NCBI GenBank assembly: GCA_029219465.1
Contig: JAQXTL010000020.1
Location: 1-61,288 of the forward strand
Source: Methanobacteriaceae archaeon
GTDB taxonomy: Archaea; Methanobacteriota; Methanobacteria; Methanobacteriales; Methanobacteriaceae
Length of the DNA: 61,288 bases
Direction of reading: 5' to 3'
The notes under the pieces were generated by a model. That model made no database searches. It had not been told where the DNA came from and saw only the letters and a list, made by a program, of their open reading frames with translations. How positions within the stretch are numbered: the stretch's first letter is position 1; the number at the start of each line of letters is the position of its first letter. This document shows, piece after piece, positions 48,533-58,213 of the stretch. The translations under genes were made by a program, and so were the position numbers.

Positions 48533-51500
48533 ATGGATTATTTTGATAGATTAGAAGCTGACACCCATCACCTATACGAAATAGCTAATGAAGCAAGGTC
48601 CAAAGGTCTAGATGTTGAATTAGAAACAGAAGTGCCTCTTGCAAAGGACTTAGCTGAAAGAGTTGAAGGGCTTGTTGGTCCTGAAGGCGTAGCTAAAAGA
48701 ATTAAAACATTAGAACAAGATATTACCAGAGAAGAAGTTGCTTTTGAAATTGCTGCAGAAATTGCATCCGGAAAGTTTGAACTTACTGGTGAAAAGGCAG
48801 ACTGGGATACAGAACAAAGATGTGACCAAGGCCTTAGAACTGCACTTGCTATTCTTACAGAAGGAGTAGTAGCAGCACCTCTTGAAGGAATTTCAGATGT
48901 TAAAATCAAAGACAACTTTGATGGAACAAAATATATTGGAGTATATTTTGCAGGACCTATTAGAAGTGCAGGAGGTACTGCAGCTGCACTAGCTGTACTT
49001 TTAGGAGATAAAATCAGACAAGCTATTGGTATTGATGTATTCAAACCAATAGATGATGAAATCGAAAGATACGTAGAGGAAGTTGAGTTATACGAATCAG
49101 AAGTTACAAATTTACAATACTCACCAACACCAGAAGAAGTGAGATTCGCTGCAAATCACATTCCAGTAGAAGTATCCGGAGAACAAACTGATAAAGTTGA
49201 AGTATCACACAGGGATTTGGAACGTGTTGAGACAAACAACATCCGTGGTGGAGCATTGCTTGCTATGGTTGAAGGAGTAATTCAGAAATCTAAAAAGATT
49301 AAAAAGATTTCTAATAAATTAGGTCTTGACTGGGATTGGCTTGAAGAATATTCCAAACCTAAAAAAGATGACTCCAAAGAAGATGCTGGAGATTCTGATA
49401 TTGTTCATGAACCAAAATATATTCAGGATATTATTGGTGGAAGACCAGTTCTTGGATATCCTTCTGAAAAAGGAGGATTCAGGTTAAGATATGGAAGATC
49501 TAGAAATACAGGTCTTGCAACAATGGGAGTTCATCCTGCAACAATGGCATTACTTGATTTCTTAGCAGTTGGAACACAACTTAAGATTGAATATCCTGGA
49601 AAAGGTAACTGTGTAGTTCCTGTTGATTCTATTGAAGGACCTACTGTTAAACTTAAAAATGGAGACGTGTTAATCTTAGACACTGTAAAACAAGCACGTG
49701 AAGTTAAAAAAGATGTTGTTGAAATCTTATTCTTAGGTGACATGCTTGTTGCATTTGGAGAGTTTTTAAGAAACAACCAGCCATTATTCCCATCAGGATG
49801 GTGTGAAGAATGGTGGATTCAATTATTAATGAGAAGTGAAAACTTCGATAGTGAAAATACTGATTTAGATTTACATAAATTGGAATATGAATATTTAACT
49901 GCAAAAGAAGCATTTGAATTAAGTGAAAAATACGATATTCCACTTCACCCAAAATACACATACTGCTACAATGATGTAACAATAAAAGACTTAAATTCAT
50001 TGATTGAGTTAATTGAACAAGGAAAATCAACATTCAGTGAAGATGAAGGAATGAAACTTGATTTATCCTATCAAAAAAGAATTCTTGAGATAATCGGAGT
50101 TCCTCATCTTGTACGTGACAACAAAATTATTATTGACAAAGACCATTCATATTCACTCATAAAAACATTAACTCAAAAATTACCTGAAAAAGAAACTACT
50201 CTTGAAGCTTTAAATGAAATTTCCAAAATTAAAATCATAAATAAAGCACCTGCATACATTGGTACACGTGTAGGTAGACCTGAAAAGTCAAAAGAAAGAT
50301 TAATGAGACCTGCACCACATGGATTAATTCCTATTGGAAACAATGGTGGGTCCAGAAGACTTGTCGCAACAGCAGCTAAAAAAGGAAGTATCAAAGTAGA
50401 TATTTCAAGAAGAAAATGTACCAATCCCGATTGTGGAATCAGCTCCTTTGGATCACTTTGTCCAAAATGTGGAAGCCCAACTGAAATGGGAAATCCATCC
50501 TTAAAAACAATACCTCTTGCAGCTATGCTTAAGAAAGCTTCAGATAACGTTAAAGTAAGACGTGTTGATGAAGTTAAAGGTGTAGTAGGTATGATTTCAG
50601 AATCAAAATTACCTGAACCTATTGAAAAAGGAATACTTAGAGCAAAACATGAAGTATTCACATTTAAGGATGGAACCATCAGACACGATTCAACTGATTT
50701 GCCACTTACTCATTTCATACCAAGTGAAATTGGTGTTACAGTTGAAAAGCTACTGGAAATGGGTTATGAAAAAGACTGTTACGGCAACCCAATTGAAAAT
50801 GAAGATCAAATTATTGAGCTTAAGGTTCAGGATATTGTTATTTCTGATAATTGTGGAGAATATTTGCTTCGTACTGCTCAATTCATTGATGATGAGCTTG
50901 AAAGATATTACCATATGGATACATTCTATAATGTTAAAGAGAAAAGTGATTTAATCGGACACTTGGTTGCAGGTCTTGCACCCCACACTTCAGCAGGAGT
51001 ACTTGGAAGAATTGTAGGATTTACAAAAGCATTAGGTTGTTATGCTCACCCTTACTTCCATTCTGCAAAGCGTAGAAACTGTGACAGTGACGAAGATGCA
51101 GTTATGTTGTTATTAGATGCATTAATCAACTTTTCAAAATCATATTTACCAAATACTAGAGGAGGAAGTATGGATGCTCCTTTAGTTTTATCTTCAAGAA
51201 TTGACCCTGAAGAGATAGATGACGAATCTCACAACTTAGATATATTTGACAGATTCCCTGTTGAATTTTATGAAGAAACATACACTCCTCATAAGCCTGC
51301 AGAAGTTCTAGAATACATTGATAATGTAGAAATGCATTTGGGAACTCCACAGCAATATGAAGGATTAATGTTTTCTCACCACACTTCAAGTATCCATGCA
51401 GGACCTACTGTTTGTCTTTATAAGAGATTGCCTTCAATGAGAGAAAAGGTTGAAGCTCAAATTGCACTTGCAGAAAATATTAGAGCAGTAGATCAAAGAG

Positions 51501-51829
51501 GTGTTGTAGAAAAAGTATTGTCTTCACACTTCCTGCCTGACATTATGGGAAACTCAAGAGCATTTTCCAAACAAAAGGTAAGATGTCCAAAATGTGGTGC
51601 AAAATACAGAAGAATACCACTTACCGGAAAATGCAGTTGTGGTGGTAATTTAATCTTATCTGTTTCAAAAGGATCTGTTACAAAGTACCTTGAGATATCA
51701 CAGGAACTTGTTAATAGATATCCTGTTTCACATTACTTAAGACAACGTTTAGAAATCCAGGAATATGGTATTAACTCGTTGTTTGAAAGTGATAAATCAA
51801 AACAGAGTTCTTTAGATATTTTCTTCTAA
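48533..51829 (+). CDS. polC: DNA polymerase II large subunit DP2 (PolD)
   Basis: A 1098-residue catalytic subunit of the archaeal replicative polymerase PolD. The N-terminal DYFDRLEADTHHLYEIANEARSKG and FAGPIRSAGGTAAALAVLLGDKIR blocks are characteristic. Zinc sites appear as CTNPDCGISSFGSLCPKCG and CPKCGAKYRRIPLTGKCSCGG. The catalytic acidic region with HPYFHSAKRRNCDSDEDAVMLLLDALINFS is intact. The C-terminus QSSLDIFF is a PCNA-interacting box. No intein is present, as the length is normal and motifs are uninterrupted. The small subunit DP1 is not in the window. Confidence 0.97.
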   Translation: MDYFDRLEADTHHLYEIANEARSKGLDVELETEVPLAKDLAERVEGLVGPEGVAKRIKTLEQDITREEVAFEIAAEIASGKFELTGEKADWDTEQRCDQGLRTALAILTEGVVAAPLEGISDVKIKDNFDGTKYIGVYFAGPIRSAGGTAAALAVLLGDKIRQAIGIDVFKPIDDEIERYVEEVELYESEVTNLQYSPTPEEVRFAANHIPVEVSGEQTDKVEVSHRDLERVETNNIRGGALLAMVEGVIQKSKKIKKISNKLGLDWDWLEEYSKPKKDDSKEDAGDSDIVHEPKYIQDIIGGRPVLGYPSEKGGFRLRYGRSRNTGLATMGVHPATMALLDFLAVGTQLKIEYPGKGNCVVPVDSIEGPTVKLKNGDVLILDTVKQAREVKKDVVEILFLGDMLVAFGEFLRNNQPLFPSGWCEEWWIQLLMRSENFDSENTDLDLHKLEYEYLTAKEAFELSEKYDIPLHPKYTYCYNDVTIKDLNSLIELIEQGKSTFSEDEGMKLDLSYQKRILEIIGVPHLVRDNKIIIDKDHSYSLIKTLTQKLPEKETTLEALNEISKIKIINKAPAYIGTRVGRPEKSKERLMRPAPHGLIPIGNNGGSRRLVATAAKKGSIKVDISRRKCTNPDCGISSFGSLCPKCGSPTEMGNPSLKTIPLAAMLKKASDNVKVRRVDEVKGVVGMISESKLPEPIEKGILRAKHEVFTFKDGTIRHDSTDLPLTHFIPSEIGVTVEKLLEMGYEKDCYGNPIENEDQIIELKVQDIVISDNCGEYLLRTAQFIDDELERYYHMDTFYNVKEKSDLIGHLVAGLAPHTSAGVLGRIVGFTKALGCYAHPYFHSAKRRNCDSDEDAVMLLLDALINFSKSYLPNTRGGSMDAPLVLSSRIDPEEIDDESHNLDIFDRFPVEFYEETYTPHKPAEVLEYIDNVEMHLGTPQQYEGLMFSHHTSSIHAGPTVCLYKRLPSMREKVEAQIALAENIRAVDQRGVVEKVLSSHFLPDIMGNSRAFSKQKVRCPKCGAKYRRIPLTGKCSCGGNLILSVSKGSVTKYLEISQELVNRYPVSHYLRQRLEIQEYGINSLFESDKSKQSSLDIFF

Positions 51830-52051
51830 AGAATTACTTTTCATACGCTCTTGGGATTTTAAATAATAACCGGACAACCATACCTAATAATATATAGTCC
51901 ACAACCAAGGCGAATGTTTTATATGCAATCATATTCAATATAATATTGAAGATGTTCGTATGGTTACGAACATTTTATTATACATGAGATTACATAGTAT
52001 AATATGTGAGAGAGCATACTCTCTAAACCAAAATTAAATGGTGTGTTGAAA
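51830..52051 (+). promoter_or_regulatory. nrdD upstream region with three dyads
   Basis: A TATA-like TTTTATATG lies at about 51917-51925. Downstream are TTCAATATAATATTGAA (51934-51950), a 22-nt dyad with 9-bp arms ATGTTCGTA/TACGAACAT (51952-51973), and a 6-bp hairpin AGAGAG-CATA-CTCTCT (52009-52024). All lie between the expected transcription start and the ribosome site. No ORF is present. Confidence 0.6.
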
Positions 52052-54361
52052 ATGGAAAACTTTGAAAACGACTTAAAAAAATCTGCAAAAATTAATGTAG
52101 AGAAAAATAATGGGATTACTGAAAGATTCAGTTACGAAAAATTATTAAAATCATTAATCATGGTTGAAACCCCCTTTTTCGAATCTGATAAAATCGTAGC
52201 TACTGTAATATCCCAATTATACGATGGAATTAAAACCAAAGAAATCAAAAAAATCGTACACGAATGTTTAGAAGATATTGACTCTGAAGTTGCAAACAAA
52301 TACTTAGCAAGTACCAGATTAAAAGTACGTACTTCCAGAGACACTATTGAAGCATTTGACTTATCAAAAATTGCAAATACCTTAATTGAAGAAACCGGAG
52401 CAAGTCAAGAAACTGCATTCGAAATTGCTACTGAAACCTGGAAAGAACTCAAAAAGTTAAATGTAGAGTACTTAACCGCTCCAATGATTAGGGAAATTGT
52501 TAACACAAAATTAGTCGAATACGGTTTAGAAGATTTAAGAAGCAGATACACTCGTTTAGGTATTCCAGTATACAACATTACCAATTTAATTGAAAACGGT
52601 AACAGAGACAATGCTAATATGATTCACAACCCTGAAAGTATTCACAAACATGTAGCAGACGAAGCATTAAAACAATATGCTCTTTTAAAAATGCTTCCAG
52701 CACACTTAGCAGATGCTCACATGTCTGGTGACATACACATTCACGACTTAGAATTCTTCGCTGGAAGACCTCTAAACTGTATGCAACACGATATTAGAAC
52801 TTTCATCAAATACGGACTTAAAGTAGACGGTACTGGTGATCATACCTCCATTGCAGGAGCACCAAACCACATGGAAACTTTAATGAACCACACTGGTGAA
52901 ATTATGCTTGCAGCACAACAAAACATGTCTGGAGGACAAGGAATGTCCCTTTGGAACGTATTTGTTGCACCATTTGCAAGAGGCAGAACCTACGAAGAAA
53001 TCAAACAATCTGTACAAATGCTTGTTTACAACTTGAACATGGCATATGCTGCTAGAGGATCTCAAGTTCCATTTACAAGTATGGCATTAGAATTCGGAGT
53101 TCCTGACTTCTTAAAAGAAGAAACTGCATACGGACCTAAAGGACAAGTAGTTGGAACCTATGCTGACTTCGAAGAAGAAACCAGATTAATCCAAAGAGCA
53201 TTTACTGAAACATTACTTGAAGGAGATAACGAAGGAAAACCTCATTTATTCCCTAACACAATCTACACTCTCCGTAAAGAAACAATGACCAGTGAATACG
53301 AAGAAGACATCAGATTAGTTCACGAATTATCTGCAAAATACGGTTCATCCTACTTTGTAAACATGTTCCCTAAATACAGAGGAGACATGGCTAACTACAT
53401 GGGTTGCAGAACCTGTTTACAAGATACCTGGACTGGTGACTGGGATCAAGACTGTTTAAGAACCGGTAACCTTGCATATGTTACTTTAAACTTACCAAGA
53501 ATCGGATATCAATCCAGAGATGAAAGCCAAGTATTCGAATACTTAGATGAATACATGGATCTCGCAGTTGAAACCTTAATGCTTAGAAGAGAACAAGGTT
53601 TAAAATGTTTAAATGATTTCCACATTTTACCATTCTTAAAACAAAAAGTTGCTGAAGATTCCTACTACAGAATCCAAAATTCAACATTATCCTTCGGTTT
53701 TGTTGGACTTAACGAAATGTTATCCTCATTATTCGGAGCAGGTATTGATGATGCAGATGCAAACAAATTTGGTGTAAAATGTATTGAATACATTAACGAT
53801 AGAGCTAACCAATTAAAAGATGAAACTGGACTTAGATGGTCTGTTCTCCAAACTCCAGCTGAATCCACTGCATACAGATTCGCAACACTTGATAAAAAAC
53901 AATACGGAGATCAAGCTATCTTACAAGGTGATGGAAATGCTAATTACTACACCAATTCATCTCACGTACCAGTAGATACTGGAATGTCTCTTATTGAAAA
54001 AATCAAAATTGAAGAACAATATCACAGTATCACCCCTGGTGGACACATTTTCCATGCATTCATGGGAGAATCTTACTCCGATCCAGATTCATTAATGAGT
54101 TTAACTAATAAAATCGCTAAGAAATCCGATATTGGATTCTGGGCTTACAGTTCTGCATTAAGTTTCTGTCTTAAATGTAAAACTTTAATGAAAGGATTAA
54201 ACAATGTCTGTCCTACTTGTGGAGAACAAGACGATGTAGAATGGTATGACAGAATTACCGGTTACGTACAACAAGTTGGACGTGCAAAATCTGCATCCGG
54301 AGGATGGAACCCTGGAAAACGTCAAGAATTAATTGACAGAAGAAGATTCGAAGATAACTAA
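52052..54361 (+). CDS. nrdD: Anaerobic ribonucleoside-triphosphate reductase
   Basis: ATG 52052 is chosen; the GTG three codons earlier overlaps the GGTG ribosome site. The 769-residue glycyl radical enzyme makes dNTPs without oxygen. An ATP-cone allosteric domain spans residues 10-100 (ERFSYEKLLKSLIMVETPFF...). The core has HIHDLEFFAGRPLNCMQHD, MSGGQGMSLWNVFVAPFARG and MGCRTCLQDTW. C-terminal zinc ligands are CLKCK and CPTCG. The radical-site motif is RITGYVQQVGRAKSA near the C-terminus. The activase NrdG is not adjacent. A hairpin overlaps the stop codon. Confidence 0.94.
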   Translation: MENFENDLKKSAKINVEKNNGITERFSYEKLLKSLIMVETPFFESDKIVATVISQLYDGIKTKEIKKIVHECLEDIDSEVANKYLASTRLKVRTSRDTIEAFDLSKIANTLIEETGASQETAFEIATETWKELKKLNVEYLTAPMIREIVNTKLVEYGLEDLRSRYTRLGIPVYNITNLIENGNRDNANMIHNPESIHKHVADEALKQYALLKMLPAHLADAHMSGDIHIHDLEFFAGRPLNCMQHDIRTFIKYGLKVDGTGDHTSIAGAPNHMETLMNHTGEIMLAAQQNMSGGQGMSLWNVFVAPFARGRTYEEIKQSVQMLVYNLNMAYAARGSQVPFTSMALEFGVPDFLKEETAYGPKGQVVGTYADFEEETRLIQRAFTETLLEGDNEGKPHLFPNTIYTLRKETMTSEYEEDIRLVHELSAKYGSSYFVNMFPKYRGDMANYMGCRTCLQDTWTGDWDQDCLRTGNLAYVTLNLPRIGYQSRDESQVFEYLDEYMDLAVETLMLRREQGLKCLNDFHILPFLKQKVAEDSYYRIQNSTLSFGFVGLNEMLSSLFGAGIDDADANKFGVKCIEYINDRANQLKDETGLRWSVLQTPAESTAYRFATLDKKQYGDQAILQGDGNANYYTNSSHVPVDTGMSLIEKIKIEEQYHSITPGGHIFHAFMGESYSDPDSLMSLTNKIAKKSDIGFWAYSSALSFCLKCKTLMKGLNNVCPTCGEQDDVEWYDRITGYVQQVGRAKSASGGWNPGKRQELIDRRRFEDN

Positions 54362-54388
54362 AATGGTTATCTTCACACACACCATTTT
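54350..54388 (+). terminator. Hairpin overlapping the nrdD stop codon
   Basis: A 9-bp perfect stem GAAGATAAC/GTTATCTTC (54350-54374, 7-nt loop) spans the stop codon; a short T-run follows (54383-54387). Confidence 0.6.
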
Positions 54389-54574
54389 TAACCCTTAACT
54401 AAACCATCAAGCTAATTTTCAACACTTTTTTTAACAATTGTATTCCTAATAAAATAGATATTTTGTAAAGTATAATTGAAAAGTTTAAATATGTAGTTTA
54501 CTAAAAGTAATACTGAAAATTAATAAAATATATTTGAACTATTAATTTTTATAAGATATTTTTTTGGAGATATA

Positions 54575-56842
54575 ATGAGAATAAAAAATTTTTCTATTTT
54601 AATATTTGTATTATTAATCTGCTGTATCGGCGCAGTTAGTGCTACAGAAGATAATACTATTGATAATAATTTAAATGAGATAAATACACAAGATTTAATC
54701 TCAATAAGTAATGAAGAATCAGTTAGTGTGGAGGAAACTGCATTAACTGAAAATATATTAAAATCTGAGTCAACTACACACGTAGTTACAAATCAAAACT
54801 ATAAAGATTATTTTGATGAAAATAATACTTTAACTGATTTAGTTAAAGACGGAGACACCTTAGATTTACAAGGTAACTTTACAAGCTCCGAAGATGAAAA
54901 ATTCATAATGGAAATTAACAAACAAGTTAATATCATATCATCTACCAAAGATGCAACATTCATATCAACTGCAACAGATAAAATTAGCTTTAACATTGTT
55001 GCAGGAGCAAATTATACTAATTTAAGTGATATTAAATTCATAAACACCTGTGTATTCGTTAAAGGTGCATCACACGTAACCATTGATGGAATTACCATCA
55101 TTGCAAATGAAAAAGGTGTGGGTTCTGGAACTGGTTTTGCTTCAATTCACTCAAATTCATACTACACCACTGTTAAAAACTGTTATATTGAAAATGGTGG
55201 TACCGGTTCAAGTTGTCTTGTATTAGGTAAAGGAGGAAAATACGCAACCTTTGATAATAACGTATTTAACATAACAGGTTCATCAGGTAACGTATTATCA
55301 TCTAACATCTACGTTGGAACTGGAGATAATCCTGAATTCGTAAATTACACCAATAATGTAATTAACAGTCAGGTTGCTGGATCTGCATTCATGTATGGTA
55401 TTACAGTATGTGGTCAAGGAAACCTTATTGAAAATAATACATTAAACAACTTTAAAGGAAACGGAATTATTAACCAATACGGAGCTACCTCAACTAAAAA
55501 CATATACAGAAACAACACCATTACCGGTGGAGGATCAATGGCTATTGGAACTTACAGTATTGTAGAAAACAACAAAGTTCAAGCAGTAATGACCATTACT
55601 GAAGGCTGTATCGCAACCGGCAACACCGTAAAAGGATTTACTATTTCTGGAAAACACACCACTGTTAAAAACAATGACATTAACGGTACCATAACAATTT
55701 CCGGAACCAATACTACATTTTGTGACAACAATATTGAAGGTACTTTAAGCATTGCAAAAGCTGCAACCAATACACTCTTTCAAAACAATACAATGAAAGG
55801 AAGTATGACTGTTTTATCCAATAACAATACCATTTCTGGAAACTTAATCAACACCACTGGTGATTATGCAATTGATTTACAAACCAGTGAAAACAATACT
55901 ATTTCAAACAATGTATTAGTTGCAAACGGTAAATTCGGAAATGATGCAATTAATGGAAATGAAAGTACCAACATCATATTAACCAATTTAGGTTTCAAAG
56001 CAACCATTAGCTTAGTGCTTCCTGAAAGCATTAACACTAAAGAATCATTTATAATTGAAGTTAGTGTTGTAGATGAACTTAAAAACCCATTAAATGGTAA
56101 AGTTGTTCTTCAATTAAATGACGGCAGCCAAGTATCCTGTGATATTGTTGATGGAAAAGGTACTATTAACTGCGTTGGAAGTACCCCTGGTTCAACCATG
56201 GAATTTGAAAATACTAATCTCACCAACATTGAAGGATATGAAAATGTAGTGCTTAATGCAGGTAGTATTAAAGTTAACAAACTTGATTCCACTATCATTG
56301 CTAAATACATTGTAATGACATACAACAGCAATACTGCATGTATTGTTACATTAAGAGATAGTGAAGGAAATGTTATTAAAAATGCAAAAGTAAGCGTTCT
56401 TATTAATGGAAAAACTTCTGTTTTAACTACTAACAGCCAAGGTCAAATTAAAATCACAAATAGTTTAGTTCCTAAACAATATAGTGTAAAAATCAGTTTT
56501 GCAGGAAACAATGCTAATAATAAAGCAACAAAAACAGTTAAAATCACTGTTAAAAAAGCAACTGCAAAATTAACAGCAAACTCAGTGACCTTCAAAGCTA
56601 AAACAAAAACTAAAAAATACACTGTAACCTTGAAAAACAACGCTGGTAAAGTTATGAAAAATACCAAAGTTACATTAAAAGTTAAGGGTAAAACCTACAC
56701 TGCTACAACCAACAGTAAAGGTAAAGCAACATTCAAAATAACCAAATTAACTAAAAAAGGTAAATACAGTGCAGTAATTAGTTATGCAGGTAACGCATAC
56801 TATAATAAATTAAGTAAAACTGTAAAAATTACAGCAAAATAG
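54575..56842 (+). CDS. Secreted adhesin-like protein with beta-helix and Ig-like repeats
   Basis: A 755-residue protein. Residues 1-24 are a signal peptide (MRIKNFSILIFVLLICCIG, cleavage likely after AVSA). After a Ser/Glu-rich spacer, about residues 70-490 form a parallel beta-helix of the pectate-lyase/NosD type with many NN-I/V-I turns (NCYIENGG, NNVFNITGSSGN, NNTLNNFKGNGI, NNDINGTITISG). About 490-755 are Ig-like repeats, ending in two Lys-rich copies (VTLRDSEGNVIKNAKVSVLINGK, VTLKNNAGKVMKNTKVTLKVKGK). It matches Methanobrevibacter adhesin-like proteins, which are thought to bind other cells or pseudomurein. No C-terminal membrane anchor is seen. Asn-X-Ser/Thr sites are frequent, fitting glycosylation by AglB. 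Confidence 0.85.
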   Translation: MRIKNFSILIFVLLICCIGAVSATEDNTIDNNLNEINTQDLISISNEESVSVEETALTENILKSESTTHVVTNQNYKDYFDENNTLTDLVKDGDTLDLQGNFTSSEDEKFIMEINKQVNIISSTKDATFISTATDKISFNIVAGANYTNLSDIKFINTCVFVKGASHVTIDGITIIANEKGVGSGTGFASIHSNSYYTTVKNCYIENGGTGSSCLVLGKGGKYATFDNNVFNITGSSGNVLSSNIYVGTGDNPEFVNYTNNVINSQVAGSAFMYGITVCGQGNLIENNTLNNFKGNGIINQYGATSTKNIYRNNTITGGGSMAIGTYSIVENNKVQAVMTITEGCIATGNTVKGFTISGKHTTVKNNDINGTITISGTNTTFCDNNIEGTLSIAKAATNTLFQNNTMKGSMTVLSNNNTISGNLINTTGDYAIDLQTSENNTISNNVLVANGKFGNDAINGNESTNIILTNLGFKATISLVLPESINTKESFIIEVSVVDELKNPLNGKVVLQLNDGSQVSCDIVDGKGTINCVGSTPGSTMEFENTNLTNIEGYENVVLNAGSIKVNKLDSTIIAKYIVMTYNSNTACIVTLRDSEGNVIKNAKVSVLINGKTSVLTTNSQGQIKITNSLVPKQYSVKISFAGNNANNKATKTVKITVKKATAKLTANSVTFKAKTKTKKYTVTLKNNAGKVMKNTKVTLKVKGKTYTATTNSKGKATFKITKLTKKGKYSAVISYAGNAYYNKLSKTVKITAK

Positions 56843-56877
56843 TAGATGAAAACTCATCTACTACACTCTCTTTTTTA
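56840..56877 (+). terminator. Hairpin terminator overlapping the adhesin stop codon
   Basis: A 10-bp perfect stem TAGTAGATGA/TCATCTACTA (56840-56863, AAAC loop) starts on the stop codon and is followed by CACTCTCTTTTTTATC. Confidence 0.75.
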
Positions 56878-57002
56878 TCTAAAAATATTAAACTTAATAA
56901 ATATTTTTTAAAAAATACTAAAAAACTAAAAGTATATTAATACCATTAAACTAAAATTATAATATTATCATATTACTGAGTGATAATTCATTATTTTCAC
57001 AT

Positions 57003-57081
57003 TCTATGTTACTAGTATTTATGGGCAATTTAATACTAGGTCGCTGATAACATAGATTAATATTACCCAGACAGCTGATAA
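57003..57081 (+). ncRNA. Structured leader of rpl21e-rpoF
   Basis: Hairpin A: TCTATGTTA (57003-57011) pairs with TAACATAGA (57048-57056), and CTAGTATT (57012-57019) with AATACTAG (57032-57039), for 17 bp with an 8-nt 3' bulge. Hairpin B: GGGCAAT (57023-57029) pairs with ATTACCC (57062-57068; one C-A mismatch) and TTAAT (57030-57034) with ATTAA (57056-57060). A and B cross and so cannot both form fully. GCTGATAA occurs at 57043-57050 and again at 57074-57081, directly before the GAGG ribosome site. This is probably a cis-acting regulator, possibly for autocontrol by the ribosomal protein. Confidence 0.6.
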
Positions 57082-57092
57082 GAGGTTATATT

Positions 57093-57383
57093 ATGCAAAG
57101 ATCAAGAGGATTAAAAAGTAGATCAAGAAAAAAAATGACTAAAACTCAAAGACCAGGAAGAACCAACCCTATTACTAACAGAATGCAAAGATTCGAAGAA
57201 GGGGACTTAGTTCACGTTACCATTAACCCAAGTATCCAAAAAGGACAACCTGCTCCTAGATTCCATGGTAAAACTGGAAAAGTCACTGGTCAAAAAGGTA
57301 AAGCTTACATTGTATCCTTAAAAGAAGGAAACAAAGCAAAAGAATTAATTGTAAGACCTGACCACTTAAAATTACAAAAATGA
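57093..57383 (+). CDS. rpl21e: 50S ribosomal protein L21e
   Basis: A 96-residue archaeal/eukaryotic L21e with the basic N-terminus [14 protein letters not shown] and the family block [31 protein letters not shown]. Its stop codon overlaps the rpoF start (ATGA), so the two are translationally coupled. A structured leader lies directly upstream. Confidence 0.96.
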   Translation: MQRSRGLKSRSRKKMTKTQRPGRTNPITNRMQRFEEGDLVHVTINPSIQKGQPAPRFHGKTGKVTGQKGKAYIVSLKEGNKAKELIVRPDHLKLQK

Positions 57384-57733
57384 TTTCTATGATTGGAAAA
57401 GAAATTATTGAAAGTGAACCAATATCAAGTGCAGAAGTAAGAAAAATTCTTGAAGATTTTTCACAAGAAAATGAATTAAACTACGAACAAAATATTACTT
57501 TAAATCACCTTTCAAGATTTAAAAGATATTCCGTTGAAGATTCAGAAGAAATCGTTGCAAAACTTCAAGAAGAATTTGGTTTAAGAGACAAGCTTGCAGT
57601 ACGTATCGCTAACTTAGCTCCACAAGATTTAGCAGATTTAAGATTAATTTTAGCTAAAGAAAGTGCAAATCTTGACAAAGCAGATATGGAAAAAATTCTT
57701 GAACTCTTAGAACAATACGATATAGAAGAATAG
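57380..57733 (+). CDS. rpoF: DNA-directed RNA polymerase subunit F (Rpb4 homolog)
   Basis: A 117-residue Rpo4/RpoF with the helical HRDC-like fold ([51 protein letters not shown]). With RpoE it forms the polymerase stalk. ATG 57380 overlaps the L21e stop; a second ATG three codons on (57389) is an alternative start. In many euryarchaea this gene is followed by DUF655 and ksgA; here two opposite-strand genes intervene. Confidence 0.94.
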   Translation: MISMIGKEIIESEPISSAEVRKILEDFSQENELNYEQNITLNHLSRFKRYSVEDSEEIVAKLQEEFGLRDKLAVRIANLAPQDLADLRLILAKESANLDKADMEKILELLEQYDIEE

Positions 57734-57758
57734 TTTTTAACTATTCACTCTTTCTTTT
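57728..57758 (+). terminator. Hairpin terminator overlapping the rpoF stop codon
   Basis: An 8-bp perfect stem GAATAGTT/AACTATTC (57728-57746, TTT loop) includes the stop codon; CACTCTTTCTTTTTTTA follows, ending before the convergent marR gene. Confidence 0.75.
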
Positions 57759-57759
57759 T

Positions 57760-58200
57760 TTATAAATTTTTTAGAATCTTATTTAATAAACCAATGAGCA
57801 TATTTCGCTCTTCATTATTATCCAAACATTCCATTATTCTTTTAAACTCATTTTTTTCGAATTCATCATGTTCTTTTTTAATTGATTCTCCTTTTTGGGT
57901 AAGAATTAGGATAAATGAGCGTCCATCATTTGGATTTTTCTTTCTTTTTAAAATATCTTTTTTCTCAAGCCTATCAATTGTACTTGTTAGAGTGCTTTTG
58001 GGAATTTTAAATGATTCTTGAATATCCTTTATAATTACATTATCATTTTCGTAGATTTTGTTTATAATACTCATTTCAAATAAACTGACATCACTTGTAA
58101 AATGATATTTATCTTTAAATTCATCAGTATATGTTTTACAAACAAATCCATGAACTACTTCACTAAACTCATCAATCTGTTTATTTAAATCTTCATCCAT
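57760..58200 (-). CDS. MarR-family transcriptional regulator
   Basis: A 146-residue MarR protein. The winged helix is visible as NVIIKDIQESFKIPKSTLTSTIDRLEKKDILKRKKNPNDGRSFILILTQKGESIKKEH, with flanking helices for dimerisation. Such proteins are usually ligand-released repressors of neighbouring genes. It follows the methyltransferase gene by 13 bases on the same strand, and inverted repeats in their common promoter could be its own site. Confidence 0.9.
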   Translation of the reverse strand: MDEDLNKQIDEFSEVVHGFVCKTYTDEFKDKYHFTSDVSLFEMSIINKIYENDNVIIKDIQESFKIPKSTLTSTIDRLEKKDILKRKKNPNDGRSFILILTQKGESIKKEHDEFEKNEFKRIMECLDNNEERNMLIGLLNKILKNL

Positions 58201-58213
58201 AATATCAACTTAA

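Noticed and set aside
48533-51829. Intein in the PolD large subunit
   Set aside because: Length (1098 residues) and uninterrupted motifs show none is present.
51880-51900. NrdR-box-like ATATATAGT near nrdD
   Set aside because: Only half of a bacterial box, no second copy at the required spacing, and NrdR is not expected in this group.
57003-57068. H-type pseudoknot in the rpl21e leader
   Set aside because: Crossing the 17-bp stem with a 5-nt loop is sterically unlikely, so competing hairpins are preferred.
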